Source: Marinobacter iranensis
GTDB lineage: Bacteria; Pseudomonadota; Gammaproteobacteria; Pseudomonadales; Oleiphilaceae
Length of the DNA: 64,000 nt
NCBI RefSeq assembly: GCF_029207565.1
Contig: NZ_JANCMW010000002.1
Location: 496,001 to 560,000, forward strand
Direction of reading: 5' to 3'
Made by a program: the position numbers and the translations under genes
The notes under the pieces: generated by a model
Databases searched by the model: none
Seen by the model: the letters and a program-made list of their open reading frames with translations, nothing else
What the model was told of the DNA's origin: nothing
In this document: positions 17,235 to 27,453 of the stretch, piece by piece
Position numbering within the stretch: position 1 is the first letter of the stretch
Layout of the letters: each line of letters opens with the position of its first letter

Positions 17235-18580
17235 GGTCTGTTACCTGTGGGTATTCGTACCTTGACTGTGAGCCCGCCTGTTGCTGCAATACCGAACACT
17301 AGGCTACCACCATAGCGTTCTGTAATCTCTCTGACTATGGCCAGCCCCAACCCATGCCCCGGGGTCTGTTCATCGAGTCGCACGCCGCGGTTGCCCAATG
17401 TTGACAGTTCGTCAGTGTCTGCTCCTGGCCCATCGTCTTCAACGGTAACAATCAACTGATCCCCGGTGTCGGACAGGAACAGCACAGAACTCCGGCGAGA
17501 CCATTTGCCGGCGTTGTCCAGCAGGTTGCCAAGAATTTCATTCAGGTCATGCTCTTCGATTGGCCAGCGAGTGTCCGGGCTCAGCTTGGTCTCCAGTTCG
17601 AAGTTCTTGTCGGGATGTAGTCGGCCCAACATCCAAAGCAGGTCCCGCGACTGGTTGACGGGTTGCGCAGCCATGCCCGCCTGGGGCCCGGCGAACCGGC
17701 TGCGGCGCATTTCGCTCTCTAACTGCCGGTCGATGTCGGAAAGCCGTTGGGCCAGTTGTTGTCGCATGCCCGGGTCCAGGGTGCGTGTGTCGTCTTCGAG
17801 AACCTGGCGAATGGCAGCCACGGGCGTTTTGACGCTGTGGGAGAGGTTGGCCAAGGCGTCTCGGGACCGAGCCAGCCTCTGGTCGAGAGTGTCCAGTAGC
17901 TGGTTGAGCTGGCTGATCAGTGGTTGGAACTCCGCCGGGGCTTCCATATCCAGTCGATTACTGGCTCCGGTCTGTAAAGACTTGAGGCCTTGCTGAAGGC
18001 GGCCAACGGAGCGTAGCGACAACCGGATAGCTAACCAGATGGCAAGCAACAGTAAAACCAGCAGAATACCAGACACCACCGCAGTCCAAAGGTGCAGCTC
18101 TTGCTGGCTGTGTTGCAGGGTGCTGAGATCCTCAGCCACAACAATGACGACCGTTTCGTCATCCAGGGTCAGGGCCTTGCGAAAGGCCAGGAAGTCCGCG
18201 ATGGCTGTTTCAGTCCCGGGGTTGGTTTTGCGAACAAATCCGCTTCGCGCTTCCGCCAATAATGGTTCAAGCATTGGCGTCCACAGCTCCGGTGAGCTGT
18301 GAATCTGGTTGCCGATGCGAAGTGCGAAGGCATGGTGGAACACTTCTTCAAAATAATCCCCCTCAGCGATGCCCCGGATTTCTTCGGGGCCCGACTGCCG
18401 TAACTGATGTTCCAGAAAGGCGACTTCGTCCTGTAGGCGATTCTCCACAAACCCCCGTGCCATTCGCTCCAGCAACAAGCCGTGAACAATCCAGGCAGCC
18501 ACCATTAGCGCAATGGCGGCAGGCAGCAACAGGGTCAACAGGCTTTTACGGATGGAGCTGCGGGGGTTAGTCCACGGCAT
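17231..18580 (-). CDS. Sensor histidine kinase, PhoQ-like
   Basis: A 449-residue inner-membrane kinase. The first span is about residues 12-35, a periplasmic sensor covers ~40-160, the second span is near 165-188, and HAMP, dimerisation and ATPase domains follow. The H-box reads LSHSVKTPVAAIRQ and the N-box LGNLLDNAGKWS, both closest to PhoQ-type kinases; G-boxes DDGPGAD and GHGLGLAIV follow. It overlaps the response regulator by 14 bp. Position opposite the copper operon suggests metal or envelope-stress control, but the signal is not readable from sequence. Confidence 0.9.
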   Translation of the reverse strand: MPWTNPRSSIRKSLLTLLLPAAIALMVAAWIVHGLLLERMARGFVENRLQDEVAFLEHQLRQSGPEEIRGIAEGDYFEEVFHHAFALRIGNQIHSSPELWTPMLEPLLAEARSGFVRKTNPGTETAIADFLAFRKALTLDDETVVIVVAEDLSTLQHSQQELHLWTAVVSGILLVLLLLAIWLAIRLSLRSVGRLQQGLKSLQTGASNRLDMEAPAEFQPLISQLNQLLDTLDQRLARSRDALANLSHSVKTPVAAIRQVLEDDTRTLDPGMRQQLAQRLSDIDRQLESEMRRSRFAGPQAGMAAQPVNQSRDLLWMLGRLHPDKNFELETKLSPDTRWPIEEHDLNEILGNLLDNAGKWSRRSSVLFLSDTGDQLIVTVEDDGPGADTDELSTLGNRGVRLDEQTPGHGLGLAIVREITERYGGSLVFGIAATGGLTVKVRIPTGNRP

Positions 18581-19232
18581 TGAAGATATACCCCTGGCCG
18601 CGACGGGTTGTTATGGCATCGGCTCCGGCAATTTTCCGTAACCGGCGCACATACGCTTCAATGGTATTGTCGCTGGGGCTGTCGTTCAGGTTGTAAAGCT
18701 GCTCCAGCAATTGCTCTTTCGAGAACAGCTGCCCCGGGCGGCTCATCAGGCAGCGCAGCAGGCGGAACTCAGTGCCCGTCAGGGAATGTTCCTGGCCATC
18801 GGGGGTTTGCAAACACTGGCGGTGTTCATCCAGTTCGAAACCGCTGGCGGTCAGTTTTGACTCTATCCGGCCTTCGCTGCGGCGAATCAGCGCGTTCAAC
18901 CGTGCCAGCAGTTCCTCGGTCTGGAAGGGTTTAGCCAGGTAATCATCCGCCCCCGCCTTGAGGCCATTCACCTTGTCCTGCCAGTCGCCCCGGGCGGTCA
19001 GGATCAGCACCGGCATGGCCAGTTTGTCGGCACGCCAGCTTTTGAGCACGTTCAGCCCGCTGCCGTCAGGCAATCCCAAGTCCAGCACCACCGCCCGGTA
19101 GTTTTCCTGTTTACCGAGCTGTTCTGCCTGTTTTGCGGTGCCGGCTTCATCAACGGTGAAGCCGGCGGCGGTCAGTTGACGGTTCAGGCTATCGGCAATA
19201 AGGGCGTCGTCTTCCACTAGAAGCAATCGCAT
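18567..19232 (-). CDS. OmpR-family response regulator, PhoP-like
   Basis: A 221-residue regulator. The receiver domain (residues 1-115) has acidic pocket EDD at 7-9, the phospho-Asp in LDLGLPDG near 51, and the conserved Lys in AKPF. The C-terminal winged helix ends TTRRGQGYIF. It is divergent from the cupredoxin-led copper operon across 153 bp. A direct repeat in that gap is a likely binding site. Together with its overlapping kinase it is the best candidate to control the copper genes. Confidence 0.92.
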   Translation of the reverse strand: MRLLLVEDDALIADSLNRQLTAAGFTVDEAGTAKQAEQLGKQENYRAVVLDLGLPDGSGLNVLKSWRADKLAMPVLILTARGDWQDKVNGLKAGADDYLAKPFQTEELLARLNALIRRSEGRIESKLTASGFELDEHRQCLQTPDGQEHSLTGTEFRLLRCLMSRPGQLFSKEQLLEQLYNLNDSPSDNTIEAYVRRLRKIAGADAITTRRGQGYIFNAVD

Positions 19233-19281
19233 GAAGGTTCCTGCGTCGTGAAGTTGCTTGAGTGTACGGCCATTTGCTGAA

Positions 19282-19310
19282 TGTAACCTGAAAAAGTGTT
19301 AACCGGAAAA
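19282..19310 (+). promoter_or_regulatory. Direct repeat, candidate response-regulator site
   Basis: TGTAACCTGAAAA at 19282-19294 is repeated as TGTTAACCGGAAAA at 19297-19310. Tandem half-sites like this are typical of OmpR-family binding. It sits between the divergent response regulator and copper operon. Confidence 0.5.
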
Positions 19311-19385
19311 TTCAGCAAGGATTCAGGTTGCTGGGGCAGAGTATGGGCCAGAATCCAATAGTCAAATCAGTTCCGGGAGAAATCG

Positions 19386-19979
19386 ATGAATCAGTTCCTC
19401 AAGAATGCACTGTTGCCTGCCATGGTATTGGCAATTTCCTCCGGCGCCTACGCTGCTGGCAAACACGATGGCCATCACGGCGGCAACGCCATAGGCGAAC
19501 CCGGCAAGGAAGAGGACGTTTCCCGCACGATAGATGTGACCATGCTGGATAACTATTACGAGCCCGAGTCCATCTCCGTGAAACCCGGTGAAACCATTCG
19601 CTTCCGTGTGAAGAACGAGGGGGCCCTGGTGCACGAATTCAACATCGGCACTGCGGACATGCACGAGGCGCACCAGGAAGAAATGCAGATGATGGTAGAG
19701 CATGGCGTGCTCAAAGGGGATCGCATCGACCACGAAATGATGGAAATGGACATGGGCAACGGCCATTCCATGAAGCACGACGATCCCAACAGCGTACTGC
19801 TGGAGCCGGGTGAAGCCAGGGAGATTGTCTGGACCTTTACCAAAGCCGCTGATCTGGAGTTTGCCTGCAACGTACCCGGACACTATCAGGCGGGCATGTA
19901 TGGCGACATTGAGTTTGAGGCTACGGTTGCCGCTAAAGAGCGCGTCCGAGGTGAGTCTGAAAGCGAGTCTGTGCAATGA
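19386..19979 (+). CDS. Exported cupredoxin
   Basis: A 197-residue periplasmic blue-copper-type protein with a Sec signal ending SSGAYA near residue 23, then the His-rich stretch GKHDGHHGG. Type 1 copper ligands are visible as His in EGALVHEFNIG and Cys-His-Met in FACNVPGHYQAGM. Between them is a Met/His-rich insert (residues ~95-130, with HEMMEMDMGNGHSMKH) that could hold extra Cu(I). It is the first gene of the copper operon, overlapping the next by 4 bp (ATGA). Likely a periplasmic copper carrier or electron partner of the oxidase. Confidence 0.88.
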   Translation: MNQFLKNALLPAMVLAISSGAYAAGKHDGHHGGNAIGEPGKEEDVSRTIDVTMLDNYYEPESISVKPGETIRFRVKNEGALVHEFNIGTADMHEAHQEEMQMMVEHGVLKGDRIDHEMMEMDMGNGHSMKHDDPNSVLLEPGEAREIVWTFTKAADLEFACNVPGHYQAGMYGDIEFEATVAAKERVRGESESESVQ

Positions 19980-21670
19980 ACAAATGTATTCTGGCTGTTG
20001 TCCTTGCCGGCTTGATGCCGTTCCAGGTATTTGCCAGCGAGTACGATATTTCTGTTGATCGGGTCCAGATCGACACCGGCGATTTCGTCAAGGAAGGCAT
20101 CGGTTACAACGGTGCTTCCCCGGGGCCGGTATTACGGTTCAGGGAAGGGGAGGAGGTGACGATCAATGTCACCAATAACCTGGACGAGATGACCTCCATT
20201 CACTGGCACGGCCTGATTCTGCCCTTTGAGCAGGATGGCGTGCCGGGCATCAGCTTCCCAGGCATCAAGCCTGGAGAAACCTTCACCTATCAATTCCCGA
20301 TTGTTCAGGCAGGCACATACTGGTTCCACAGCCATTCCGGTTTTCAGGAACCCAACGGCGCCTATGGCGCGATCGTGATCGAGCCTGAGGGCCGTGAACC
20401 CTACCGTTACGATCGGGAATACGTGGTACAGCTCACCGACAAGCACCCCCATTCCGGTGACCGCATCATGCGTAACCTGAAAATGTCTGCGGATTACTAC
20501 AACCGCCAGCAGCAGACGGTGGGTGACTTTATTGACGAATCCGGAGAGAAAGGCTTTATGGCCACCCTCAGGGACCGGATGATGTGGGGCGATATGCGCA
20601 TGATGAAGATGGATATTGAAGATGTGCAGGGCTTCACCGGGCTGATTAACGGCAAGGGCCCGGATCAGAACTGGACCGGACTGTTCAAGCCGGGTGAGCG
20701 GGTGCGCCTTCGCTTTATCAACTCTTCTGCCATGACCTATTTCGACGTGCGGATTCCCGGGCTGGAAATGACGGTGGTGCAGGCTGACGGTAACAACGTG
20801 CAGCCGGTGAACGTGGACGAATTCCGCATAGGTGTGGCCGAAACCTACGACGTGATTGTTCATATTAATGATGAGAAGGCCTACACCATTTTCGCGGAAT
20901 CCATGGGCCGCTCCGGCTTCGCCCGGGGCACCCTGGCGCCGGAAGAGGGCATGACCGCGGAAGTGCCGGACCGGCGGGATGCCCCGCTGCTGACCATGGC
21001 GGATATGGCCGGGCACGTGATGGACCACGGTGATATGGACGGCATGGACCATGGCGAAATGACAGATATGAACCATGGAGACATGAAGGGCATGGATCAC
21101 AGTGATATGGAGGGTATGGACCACGGCGGCGACAGCCTGCCGGAAGATCCCTTTTACGCCAACGGCAGCGGCCTGATTCCTACTGCTGCCAACGGGGGCA
21201 AGTTCCTGTCATACCAGGACCTGAAAGCCCAAAAACCGCTGTACGAAGATCGCGAGCCCACCCGCGAAATCGAACTGCGCCTGACCGGCAACATGGAGCG
21301 TTACGAGTGGAGTATCAACGGCATCAAATACGAGGATGCTGATCCCATCGTGCTGCAATACGGCGAACGGGTTCGCTTCAAATTCGTCAATGAAACCATG
21401 ATGACTCACCCCATGCACCTACATGGCATGTGGTCGATTCTCGAGGTGGGTGAGGGCAAGTGGAACCCCTTGAAGCACGTGGTCAGCGTGGCCCCGGCCA
21501 CCACCGTGTATATGGAAACCGAAGTGGATGCGCCGGGTCAGTGGGCTTTCCACTGTCACCTGTCTTATCACGCGGCTTCCGGCATGTTCCGCAAGATCGT
21601 GGTTGAGGGTGGTCCGGACAGTCCCGTGGCTGACGGCAAGCAAAGCGGGAACCAGGGAGGTGAATCATGA
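19976..21670 (+). CDS. copA: CopA-type multicopper oxidase, Sec-exported
   Basis: A 564-residue periplasmic oxidase expected to convert Cu(I) to less toxic Cu(II). The four copper motifs are present in order: HWHG near residue 76, WFHSHSG near 119, HPMHLHG near 480 and HCHLSYHAASGMF near 525. A linker of repeated MDHGDM-like units (residues ~340-382) is typical of the CopA resistance type. The leader MNKCILAVVLAGLMPFQVFA looks like Sec, not Tat, which is less usual for this family. It overlaps the cupredoxin and copB genes by 4 bp each. Confidence 0.93.
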   Translation: MNKCILAVVLAGLMPFQVFASEYDISVDRVQIDTGDFVKEGIGYNGASPGPVLRFREGEEVTINVTNNLDEMTSIHWHGLILPFEQDGVPGISFPGIKPGETFTYQFPIVQAGTYWFHSHSGFQEPNGAYGAIVIEPEGREPYRYDREYVVQLTDKHPHSGDRIMRNLKMSADYYNRQQQTVGDFIDESGEKGFMATLRDRMMWGDMRMMKMDIEDVQGFTGLINGKGPDQNWTGLFKPGERVRLRFINSSAMTYFDVRIPGLEMTVVQADGNNVQPVNVDEFRIGVAETYDVIVHINDEKAYTIFAESMGRSGFARGTLAPEEGMTAEVPDRRDAPLLTMADMAGHVMDHGDMDGMDHGEMTDMNHGDMKGMDHSDMEGMDHGGDSLPEDPFYANGSGLIPTAANGGKFLSYQDLKAQKPLYEDREPTREIELRLTGNMERYEWSINGIKYEDADPIVLQYGERVRFKFVNETMMTHPMHLHGMWSILEVGEGKWNPLKHVVSVAPATTVYMETEVDAPGQWAFHCHLSYHAASGMFRKIVVEGGPDSPVADGKQSGNQGGES

Positions 21671-22410
21671 ATCATTTGGCTGTGTCCATGTGTGGCCTGT
21701 CCCTGGCGGTGGCTGCACTGGCAACCCCCGCTGTCGCTCAGGAAGATCCTGCCAAGAAAACCCAGACAGCCAGGACCTTCTGGGGCGTGTCTGCGGAAAA
21801 ATTCGAGTACCGTTACAGTGATTCAGACGAGGAGCTGGCGGTTATTGAAGGTGATGCATACTACGGCACCGATGAACTCAAGTTCCGCTGGTTGTTCGAG
21901 GGCGAGTGGGAGGAAGCCCACAATGCCTGGGAAACCCTGGAAAACCAGTTTGTTGGACAGGTTCCGGTGGATGACTTCTGGGACGCCAAGGCCGGGATTC
22001 GCATTGATACCCCCGAAGGCCCGGACCGGGTTTACAGCGTGCTTGGCCTCACCGGGTTGGCACCTTACTGGTTTGAGGTGGACACCAATCTTTATGTCAG
22101 CGATGAAGGCGACGCGTCGGTGGACTTTGAGGCGGAATACGAATTGCTGATCACCAACTATTGGATTGCGTCGGCAACGTTTGAAAGCCTCGTGGCGTTC
22201 TCTGAAGATCAGGAAATTGGCGTCGGCAAGGGACTTAATTCCACCGAAGTGGGGCTGAGGCTGAGTTACGACCTGATCGCCCGTTCCTTTTCCCCCTATG
22301 TTGGCATGGTTTACGAGCGTAAGTACGGAGATACTGCCGATCTCGCCTGGGATTCAGGCGGCAGTACCGAAGACTGGTTTGCGGTCGTAGGCGCCAGGCT
22401 CTCTTTCTGA
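21667..22410 (+). CDS. copB: CopB-type outer membrane copper protein
   Basis: A 247-residue exported protein with a cleavable signal ending ATPAVAQ, then a predicted outer-membrane beta barrel ending in Phe. Motifs AYYGTDELKFRWLFEGEW, KAGIRIDTPEGPDR and SYDLIARSFSPYVGM are those of CopB/PcoB, which cooperates with CopA in periplasmic copper resistance. It lacks the Met/His-rich N-terminal region found in some CopB proteins. It overlaps copA by 4 bp. Confidence 0.92.
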   Translation: MNHLAVSMCGLSLAVAALATPAVAQEDPAKKTQTARTFWGVSAEKFEYRYSDSDEELAVIEGDAYYGTDELKFRWLFEGEWEEAHNAWETLENQFVGQVPVDDFWDAKAGIRIDTPEGPDRVYSVLGLTGLAPYWFEVDTNLYVSDEGDASVDFEAEYELLITNYWIASATFESLVAFSEDQEIGVGKGLNSTEVGLRLSYDLIARSFSPYVGMVYERKYGDTADLAWDSGGSTEDWFAVVGARLSF

Positions 22411-22432
22411 TATTGCAATAACGGGAGGTTGA

Positions 22433-23761
22433 ATGACCAGGGATCAGGACAGAACCACCCGCTACCAGGAAGGCAGCCTGACTCTTCCTGGGACGGTTAT
22501 GCTAGGGACCGGCGTGATGATTGGCGCCGGTATCTTTGCGTTGACCGGGCAGATGGCGCAGATGACAGGCGTTCTTTTCCCGCTGGCCTTTCTGGCCGCC
22601 GCCGTGATTGTCAGCTTCGGCGCTTACTCCTACATCAAGATCTCCAATGCCTGGCCTTCCGCCGGCGGCATCGGCATGTACCTGCACAAGGCCTATGGAA
22701 ACCGGCTGCCAACGGCATTTAATGCCTTGCTGATGTACTTCTCCATGGTGATCGCCCAGAGTTTTCTGGCCCGCACCTTTGGCTCTTACACCATACAGCT
22801 TTTCGGTGGTGACGAAAGTGGACGCATGGTGCCCATTCTCGGTGTGTCACTGATCCTGGCAGCGTTTTTCATAAATCTGCTGGGTAACCGGATGATTCAG
22901 GGTGTGGCCTCTTTTATCGGCGTCCTGAAAATCGGAGGCATACTGATCTTCGGGCTGGTGGGTGTCTGGGTTGCCGACTCCATATCAGTTGACTTCTCGG
23001 CCCCTGGAGAAGCCGGAACAATGGGCAATTTCCTGGGCGCAACCGCGCTTGGAATTCTGGCCTTCAAGGGCTTCACCACCATTACCAACAGCGGCTCCGA
23101 AGTAATAGACCCCAAGCGGAACGTAGGGCGGGCGATCATTATTTCTATTGCGGCTTGCGTGGTGATCTATACGTTGGTCGGTTTTGCCGTTGCCAGCAAC
23201 CTGTCACTGGCTGAGATTATCGAGACACAGGACTACTCTCTTGCCGCCGCTGCGCGCCCGGCGCTTGGAGAATACGCCGTGTGGTTCACGGTAGCCATTG
23301 CCATGATGGCCACTGCTGGCGGTATTCTGGCCAGTATTTTTGCGGTTTCTCGCATGCTGGCCATGCTGACCGAAATGAAGTTGGTGCCCCACAGTCACTT
23401 TGGCATGCCGGGCAGCATCCAGAAGCACACGCTGGTCTACACTGTAGTTCTGGGGCTTATCCTGACGGCGTTCTTCGACCTCTCCCGCATCGCGGCACTG
23501 GGCATTGTGTTCTACCTGATTATGGACATTGCCATCCACTGGGGCGTGCTTCGCTATTTGCGTGAAGACGTGCAGGCCAAGGCGTGGGTGCCAGCTATGG
23601 CCATCCTGCTGGATTTGCTCGTCCTTGGAGGCTTTGTCTGGGTTAAGCTGAACACCGATCCGTTTGTTATAGGCGTAGCGGTTGTAGCGATGATTGCCAT
23701 CTCGGTTGCAGAGCAGATTTTTCTGAAAAAATTCCAGGAAACGGGAGACCGCAATGTCTGA
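22433..23761 (+). CDS. APC superfamily permease in the copper operon
   Basis: A 442-residue, ~12-span amino-acid/polyamine/organocation transporter. The family start is [20 protein letters not shown], with the unwound helix-1 glycine motif, and [17 protein letters not shown] occurs near residue 225. It begins 22 bp after copB and its stop overlaps the P-type ATPase start by 8 bp, so it is translated with the copper genes. A substrate is not evident; export or uptake of a copper-binding amino acid or thiol is an inference from position only. Confidence 0.88.
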   Translation: MTRDQDRTTRYQEGSLTLPGTVMLGTGVMIGAGIFALTGQMAQMTGVLFPLAFLAAAVIVSFGAYSYIKISNAWPSAGGIGMYLHKAYGNRLPTAFNALLMYFSMVIAQSFLARTFGSYTIQLFGGDESGRMVPILGVSLILAAFFINLLGNRMIQGVASFIGVLKIGGILIFGLVGVWVADSISVDFSAPGEAGTMGNFLGATALGILAFKGFTTITNSGSEVIDPKRNVGRAIIISIAACVVIYTLVGFAVASNLSLAEIIETQDYSLAAAARPALGEYAVWFTVAIAMMATAGGILASIFAVSRMLAMLTEMKLVPHSHFGMPGSIQKHTLVYTVVLGLILTAFFDLSRIAALGIVFYLIMDIAIHWGVLRYLREDVQAKAWVPAMAILLDLLVLGGFVWVKLNTDPFVIGVAVVAMIAISVAEQIFLKKFQETGDRNV

Positions 23762-26114
23762 ACACCAACCCGCCCATCACCACGGCCATCACGACCACGA
23801 GGGATCTGGCGAGCATACCGCCAGGGATCCGGTCTGCGGCATGTCGGTGGATCCGCATACCGCGGAACATCGAAGCCAGCACGGCGGCAAAACCTGGTAC
23901 TTCTGTTCGTCACGTTGCAAATCCCGCTTCGATGAGAACCCCGAACAATACCTGGGCGAAGACCATAAGCAGCAAAAGCCGGTAGCTCCGGGCACTATGT
24001 ACACATGCCCCATGCATCCGGAAATTCGACAGCAGGGACCGGGAGACTGCCCCATCTGTGGTATGGCTCTGGAACCGGAGCAAGTGAGCCTGGATGACGG
24101 GCCCTCTGCAGAGCTTACGGACATGACCCGCCGATTCTGGATCGGCCTGGTTCTGACCTTGCCAGTACTGATGCTTGAAATGGGTGGGCACCTCATTGGG
24201 CTCGATCACATCGTGGCCCCTCAGACGTCGAACTGGATTCAGCTGGTGTTGGCAACGCCTGTGGTTCTCTGGTGTGGCTGGCCTTTCTTTGTTCGTGGCT
24301 GGAAATCCGTGGTTAGTCGCAACCTGAACATGTTTACACTGATTGCCATTGGTACCGGTGTTGCGCTGCTCTACAGCCTGGTGGCGACACTGGCACCCCA
24401 GGTCTTCCCGGATGCCTTCCGTCAGGACGATGGTTCGGTTGCCGTGTATTTCGAAGCAGCAGCGGTCATCGTGGTACTGGTGTTACTGGGGCAGGTTCTG
24501 GAATTGCGAGCCCGGGAGAAAACATCGGGTGCCATAAAAGCTCTGCTGGACCTGGCTCCCGCGACGGCCAGGAAGCTGGACGACGACGGCAGCGAGTCCG
24601 ATGTGTCGCTGGACCAGGTCAAGGTTGGCGACCGCCTACGAGTTCGCCCTGGGGACAAGGTGCCGCTGGACGGTGAGGTGCTTGAGGGCAGCTCCAATGT
24701 GGATGAGTCCATGGTGACCGGTGAGCCCCTGGCGGTGAGCAAGAAGGCTGGCGACCAGGTAATCGGCGGCAGCATCAACCAGCAGGGCAGCTTTATCATG
24801 CGCGCCGACAAGGTTGGCCGGGATACCATGCTGTCCCAGATCGTGCAGATGGTGGCCAGCGCCCAGCGTAGCCGCGCACCGATTCAGGGCCTGGCAGACA
24901 AGGTGGCGGGTTATTTTGTGCCGGCCGTGATCGTGATTGCCATTATCGCCTTTATTGCCTGGTCATTCTTCGGACCGACACCGCCTATGGCATTCGGCCT
25001 GATTGCCGCAGTGAGCGTATTGATCATTGCCTGTCCCTGTGCCCTGGGCCTGGCAACCCCCATGTCCATCATGGTGGGGGTCGGGCGGGGCGCCCAAAGT
25101 GGTGTGCTGATCCGCGATGCGGAAGCTCTGGAGCGGATGGAGAAGGTGGATACGGTGGTGGTGGACAAAACCGGCACACTGACTGAAGGCAAACCCCAAG
25201 TAACAAAGCTGGTTACGGCCGAGGGGGTCAGTGAGGAGGAGCTGATGCGGTTTGCTGGCGGCCTGGAGAAGGGGAGTGAACACCCGCTGGCCCACGCCAT
25301 TCTCGACAAAGCCAAAGCGATGGACTTGCAACTGCCGGACGCTGAAGGCTTCGATTCCCCGAACGGCAAAGGCGTGACGGGCAAGATTGAGGGGCAGCAG
25401 GTACTGATTGGCAATCGTCTGCTGATGGAAGCCGAAGGCGTCGATGCCTCGAACTTTGAATCTGAGGCAGATCAGCTTCGAAAGGATGGCGCCACCGTTA
25501 TTTTTGCAGCCGTCGACGGCAAAGTGGCCGGCCTGCTGGCCATCGCCGACCCGGTGAAGGAAACCACCGAAGCTGCCATTTCAGCCCTGCAGAAAGATGG
25601 CATCCGGGTAGTAATGCTGACCGGTGATAACCGCACGTCGGCTGAGGCGGTTGCCCGAAAACTGCATATTGATGAAGTGGAGGCAGAAGTCCTGCCGGAA
25701 GACAAGGGCAAGATCGTCCAGCGCCTGAAAGACGAGGGCCGTATCGTGGTGATGGCTGGCGATGGCGTTAACGATGCGCCCGCCCTGGCAACAGCCGATG
25801 TGGGTGTGGCTATGGGTACCGGTACCGATGTCGCTATCGAAAGCGCCGGTATCACCCTGTTGCGAGGCGATCTGATGGGTATTGTGGAAGCGCGTCGGCT
25901 GTCCCTGGCGACCATGCGCAATATCCGGCAGAACCTGTTTTTTGCCTTCATCTACAATTCCGCCGGCGTTCCCATTGCCGCGGGTATTCTATATCCGTTT
26001 TTCGGCATACTGCTGTCGCCGATTTTTGCGGCAGCCGCCATGTCGCTGTCTTCGGTCAGCGTGATTGTGAATGCGCTGCGGTTGAGGGTGATTAAACTTG
26101 GGCAGAAACACTGA
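23754..26114 (+). CDS. Cu(I)-exporting P1B-type ATPase with YHS domain
   Basis: A 786-residue inner-membrane pump moving Cu(I) out of the cytosol. The His-rich start (HHHGHHDHE) is followed by a YHS domain ([10 protein letters not shown], residues ~25-65) and a heavy-metal-binding motif ([20 protein letters not shown], ~83-102) instead of the usual HMA domain. Then come the translocation motif [11 protein letters not shown], phosphorylation site [12 protein letters not shown]-binding EHPLA and hinge GDGVNDAPA. This variant is common in marine and host-associated copper islands. It ends the copper operon. Confidence 0.96.
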   Translation: MSEHQPAHHHGHHDHEGSGEHTARDPVCGMSVDPHTAEHRSQHGGKTWYFCSSRCKSRFDENPEQYLGEDHKQQKPVAPGTMYTCPMHPEIRQQGPGDCPICGMALEPEQVSLDDGPSAELTDMTRRFWIGLVLTLPVLMLEMGGHLIGLDHIVAPQTSNWIQLVLATPVVLWCGWPFFVRGWKSVVSRNLNMFTLIAIGTGVALLYSLVATLAPQVFPDAFRQDDGSVAVYFEAAAVIVVLVLLGQVLELRAREKTSGAIKALLDLAPATARKLDDDGSESDVSLDQVKVGDRLRVRPGDKVPLDGEVLEGSSNVDESMVTGEPLAVSKKAGDQVIGGSINQQGSFIMRADKVGRDTMLSQIVQMVASAQRSRAPIQGLADKVAGYFVPAVIVIAIIAFIAWSFFGPTPPMAFGLIAAVSVLIIACPCALGLATPMSIMVGVGRGAQSGVLIRDAEALERMEKVDTVVVDKTGTLTEGKPQVTKLVTAEGVSEEELMRFAGGLEKGSEHPLAHAILDKAKAMDLQLPDAEGFDSPNGKGVTGKIEGQQVLIGNRLLMEAEGVDASNFESEADQLRKDGATVIFAAVDGKVAGLLAIADPVKETTEAAISALQKDGIRVVMLTGDNRTSAEAVARKLHIDEVEAEVLPEDKGKIVQRLKDEGRIVVMAGDGVNDAPALATADVGVAMGTGTDVAIESAGITLLRGDLMGIVEARRLSLATMRNIRQNLFFAFIYNSAGVPIAAGILYPFFGILLSPIFAAAAMSLSSVSVIVNALRLRVIKLGQKH

Positions 26115-26167
26115 ACTCGTGGTCAATCTCACCCAGCACTGGAAATGTCGATAGCGGCCGAGCCGAG

Positions 26168-26596
26168 TTACTGGCTTTCTTTTGCTTGATACTCCCGTTG
26201 TTCATCCGTCCAGAGGCTCTTGAGGTACTCGATTACTGCGCCTATTTCCTGGTTCGTCAGACTTTCACCGAACGCCGGCATGGTCAGCCGGTCGGATTTA
26301 TTGAAGGGGTGTCGCCATCCTTCGGCAATCATTTTGAACAACATGGCATCGCTGTGACGCCAGGTGTGACCGGTATCGTCATGGGGCGGGGCGGGCATTT
26401 CGCCTTTTTCATTTGGTTTTTTCCAGTCATCCGCGCCTTCCCCCTGCCATCCATGGCAGGCGGCGCAGTACTGCTCATAAACCTGGCGGCCCTGGTGGAC
26501 TTCCGGCGGCGCATTGTCCGCACTCACCGGCCCGTCTGAGGCGCCAGCAAGGACCGGCACAATGAGCAAGGCCAGCGCGCTGATCCACTTAATCAT
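26168..26596 (-). CDS. Periplasmic cytochrome c, class I
   Basis: A 142-residue mono-heme cytochrome with signal MIKWISALALLIVPVLAGAS and heme site YCAACHGWQGEG near residue 44. The distal Met is probably in RLTMPAFGESLT. The start at 26596 overlaps the stop of the preceding gene by 8 bp, which supports this choice over an upstream ATG. Small c-type cytochromes are recurrent in copper islands with CopA/CopB. A role as electron acceptor for copper oxidation is an inference. Confidence 0.88.
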   Translation of the reverse strand: MIKWISALALLIVPVLAGASDGPVSADNAPPEVHQGRQVYEQYCAACHGWQGEGADDWKKPNEKGEMPAPPHDDTGHTWRHSDAMLFKMIAEGWRHPFNKSDRLTMPAFGESLTNQEIGAVIEYLKSLWTDEQREYQAKESQ

Positions 26597-27443
26597 GGAC
26601 AGGCGTCCATTCGCCAGCGGCGCCACGGGCAAACAGGTTCCCGTTTACCGTGCCCACCACAAGTCCTTGTGCCGGCGAGAAGGCAAGGGCAGTCACGGGT
26701 TGGGGGATCTCAAGGCTTGTCCAGGTTTCGCCGCCGTCGGCACTGTGATGAAGCTGCCCCTCGATCACGGCATAAACGTTTTCCGGAGCCGCAGGATCAT
26801 AGCTGATGGCAGACACCGTGCCGCGCAGATCACCCGCATCGCCCCAGAAGCAGAAACAGTCCATGGAGCGGGCGACACCGCGGGTGGTACCCGCATACAG
26901 CCAGCCACTTTCCATGCTGCCGGGCATATCAGAATGCAGGAATGCCTGCACCGGCTCCCGGGGACCGCTGTCCACTTTTACCCACTCGGTGCCGCCGTCC
27001 CTGGACCGGAACATGCCGTCCTTCCCAAGGTATGCGTAGAGAGTTCCGGGCTGGGTGGCGTGAGCGGCCAAGGCAGTAACTCCGAGGTTCGGTAGGGTGT
27101 CGTTGAGAGACTGCCAGATCTCACTGGCACTGTCATAACGCCACATGCCCAGGCCCGGACCGGCGAGGTAGACGCTTCCATCCGCACCTCTGGTCAGGGA
27201 GGTGGGTTTAGCCCCCTGGTCGGTTGCCGGTAGCGTGATCTCGGTGGAGGATCCGCCTTCTACGGCAAACAGGCTGCTGTCCCGCAGCATCAGGAGGGCG
27301 CCTGACGAGCTGGTCGTCAGGGCCTTAACTGGTTGGGCGTCGTCTGCAGGTTGGGCGTGAACCAGCGCTGGCAGAACAATTGCCATCGTGAGTGCGCAAA
27401 AGTGCCAGGCTGCCCTGGTCAGAGAATGAACAATCGCTCTCAT
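26589..27443 (-). CDS. Exported beta-propeller (BNR/Ycf48-like) protein
   Basis: A 284-residue exported protein with signal MRAIVHSLTRAAWHFCALTM and cleavage after VHAQ. Its body has repeated blades with BNR-like motifs such as RDGGTEWVKVDSG, SADGGETWTSLEI and SLTRGADGSVYLAGPG, similar to Ycf48/sialidase-type propellers. No catalytic residues were recognised, and its role is unknown. It lies between the DUF411 and cytochrome c genes with 10-bp and -8-bp spacing, so it belongs to the same operon. Confidence 0.8.
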   Translation of the reverse strand: MRAIVHSLTRAAWHFCALTMAIVLPALVHAQPADDAQPVKALTTSSSGALLMLRDSSLFAVEGGSSTEITLPATDQGAKPTSLTRGADGSVYLAGPGLGMWRYDSASEIWQSLNDTLPNLGVTALAAHATQPGTLYAYLGKDGMFRSRDGGTEWVKVDSGPREPVQAFLHSDMPGSMESGWLYAGTTRGVARSMDCFCFWGDAGDLRGTVSAISYDPAAPENVYAVIEGQLHHSADGGETWTSLEIPQPVTALAFSPAQGLVVGTVNGNLFARGAAGEWTPVHD

Positions 27444-27453
27444 GGGACCGCCC

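Noticed and set aside
26443..26460. Palindrome CTGCCATCCATGGCAG resembling the inner stem of the hairpin family
   Set aside because: It lies inside the cytochrome c gene, where it encodes the heme-site residues C-H-G-W-Q, and has no outer arms.
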